A stretch of 16,774 nt of DNA from Clostridium sp. Lineage in GTDB: Bacteria > Bacillota > Clostridia > Acetivibrionales > Acetivibrionaceae. The DNA is taken from NCBI GenBank assembly GCA_012841175.1, contig DUVG01000114.1:1-16774 (forward strand), written 5' to 3'. Each line of letters begins with the position of its first letter. The stretch's first letter is position 1. Made by a program: the position numbers and the translations under genes. The notes under the pieces are model-generated. The model searched no databases. It was not told the DNA's origin and was given only the letters and a program-made list of their open reading frames with translations. Shown one piece after another: positions 16,707-16,774 of this stretch.

Positions 16707-16774
16707 AAAATGCCATTTCAGCATTTAATATTCAGGCAAGAAAATCATTTTTTAAGAAATGCCCCCGGGATTAC

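Larger units (their letters stand above)
16448..16774. other. 327-base gene-free stretch upstream of clpE
   Basis: It contains the clpE promoter and a leader of about 160 bases, and on the opposite strand a promoter-like pair and a terminator-like hairpin. There is also an inverted repeat AAATGC/GCATTT (16708-16726) and GTTCA/TGAAC arms (16650-16670). No open frame with a ribosome binding site was found. The rightmost 30 bases can be read on the minus strand as VIPGAFLKK and a stop, possibly the end of an upstream gene, but this is too short to call. Confidence 0.6.

Noticed and set aside
16745..16774. End of an upstream minus-strand gene (VIPGAFLKK and a stop)
   Set aside because: Nine codons with no recognisable family; another frame also reads to a stop, so there is no way to choose.

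Overview
The window is AT-rich, Gram-positive chromosomal sequence, most likely from a motile member of the Clostridia. Pointers are a T-box in front of valS, a zinc-finger ClpE with no Clp-N domain, clostridial-type stalk-domain and NagZ lipoproteins, a SigD-type promoter in front of a chemoreceptor, and strong AGGAGG-type ribosome binding sites. The species is not identifiable from what I can read. I see no rRNA, tRNA, insertion sequence, CRISPR array or phage gene.

Layout from left to right. All genes are on the minus strand except nagZ. At 1-27 is the first nine codons of a gene that may be an NAD synthetase. Positions 248-2890 are valS, with a terminator downstream and a valine T-box leader upstream (about 2945-3205, promoter 3212-3240). 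Positions 3287-4999 encode a large lipoprotein ending in two copper-amine-oxidase-N-like (stalk) repeats, with its own promoter and terminator. Positions 5212-7704 encode an 830-residue chemoreceptor with several HAMP-like modules and a SigD-type promoter. Diverging from it on the plus strand, 7955-9187 is a lipoprotein form of NagZ. Positions 9179-12562 hold a tight three-gene operon. Positions 12796-13857 are apbE and 14120-16447 are clpE. The last 327 bases hold the clpE promoter and a possible divergent small transcript.

The most interesting locus is the three-gene operon at 9179-12562. Its first product is a three-helix MotA/ExbB-type channel protein with a roughly 300-residue cytoplasmic coiled-coil tail, as in ZorA. 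Its second is a MotB-like protein with a single transmembrane helix carrying the conserved aspartate, a long extracytoplasmic coiled coil and an OmpA-type peptidoglycan-binding domain, as in ZorB. Its third is a TPR protein whose start codon overlaps the end of the second gene. Known Zorya anti-phage systems pair ZorAB with cytoplasmic effectors such as ZorC/ZorD (helicase type), ZorE (HNH nuclease) or ZorF/ZorG. None of these is present here: the operon runs straight into convergent nagZ. It could be a ZorAB-like stator with a TPR partner instead of a nuclease, or an envelope motor with another job. The function is not shown by the sequence.

Several other genes concern the envelope and protein quality control: NagZ cleaves GlcNAc from peptidoglycan fragments, ApbE attaches FMN to extracytoplasmic flavoproteins, the stalk-domain protein is surface anchored, and ClpE is an unfoldase for ClpP. 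Apart from the three-gene operon, each gene seems to have its own signals rather than sharing a transcript.
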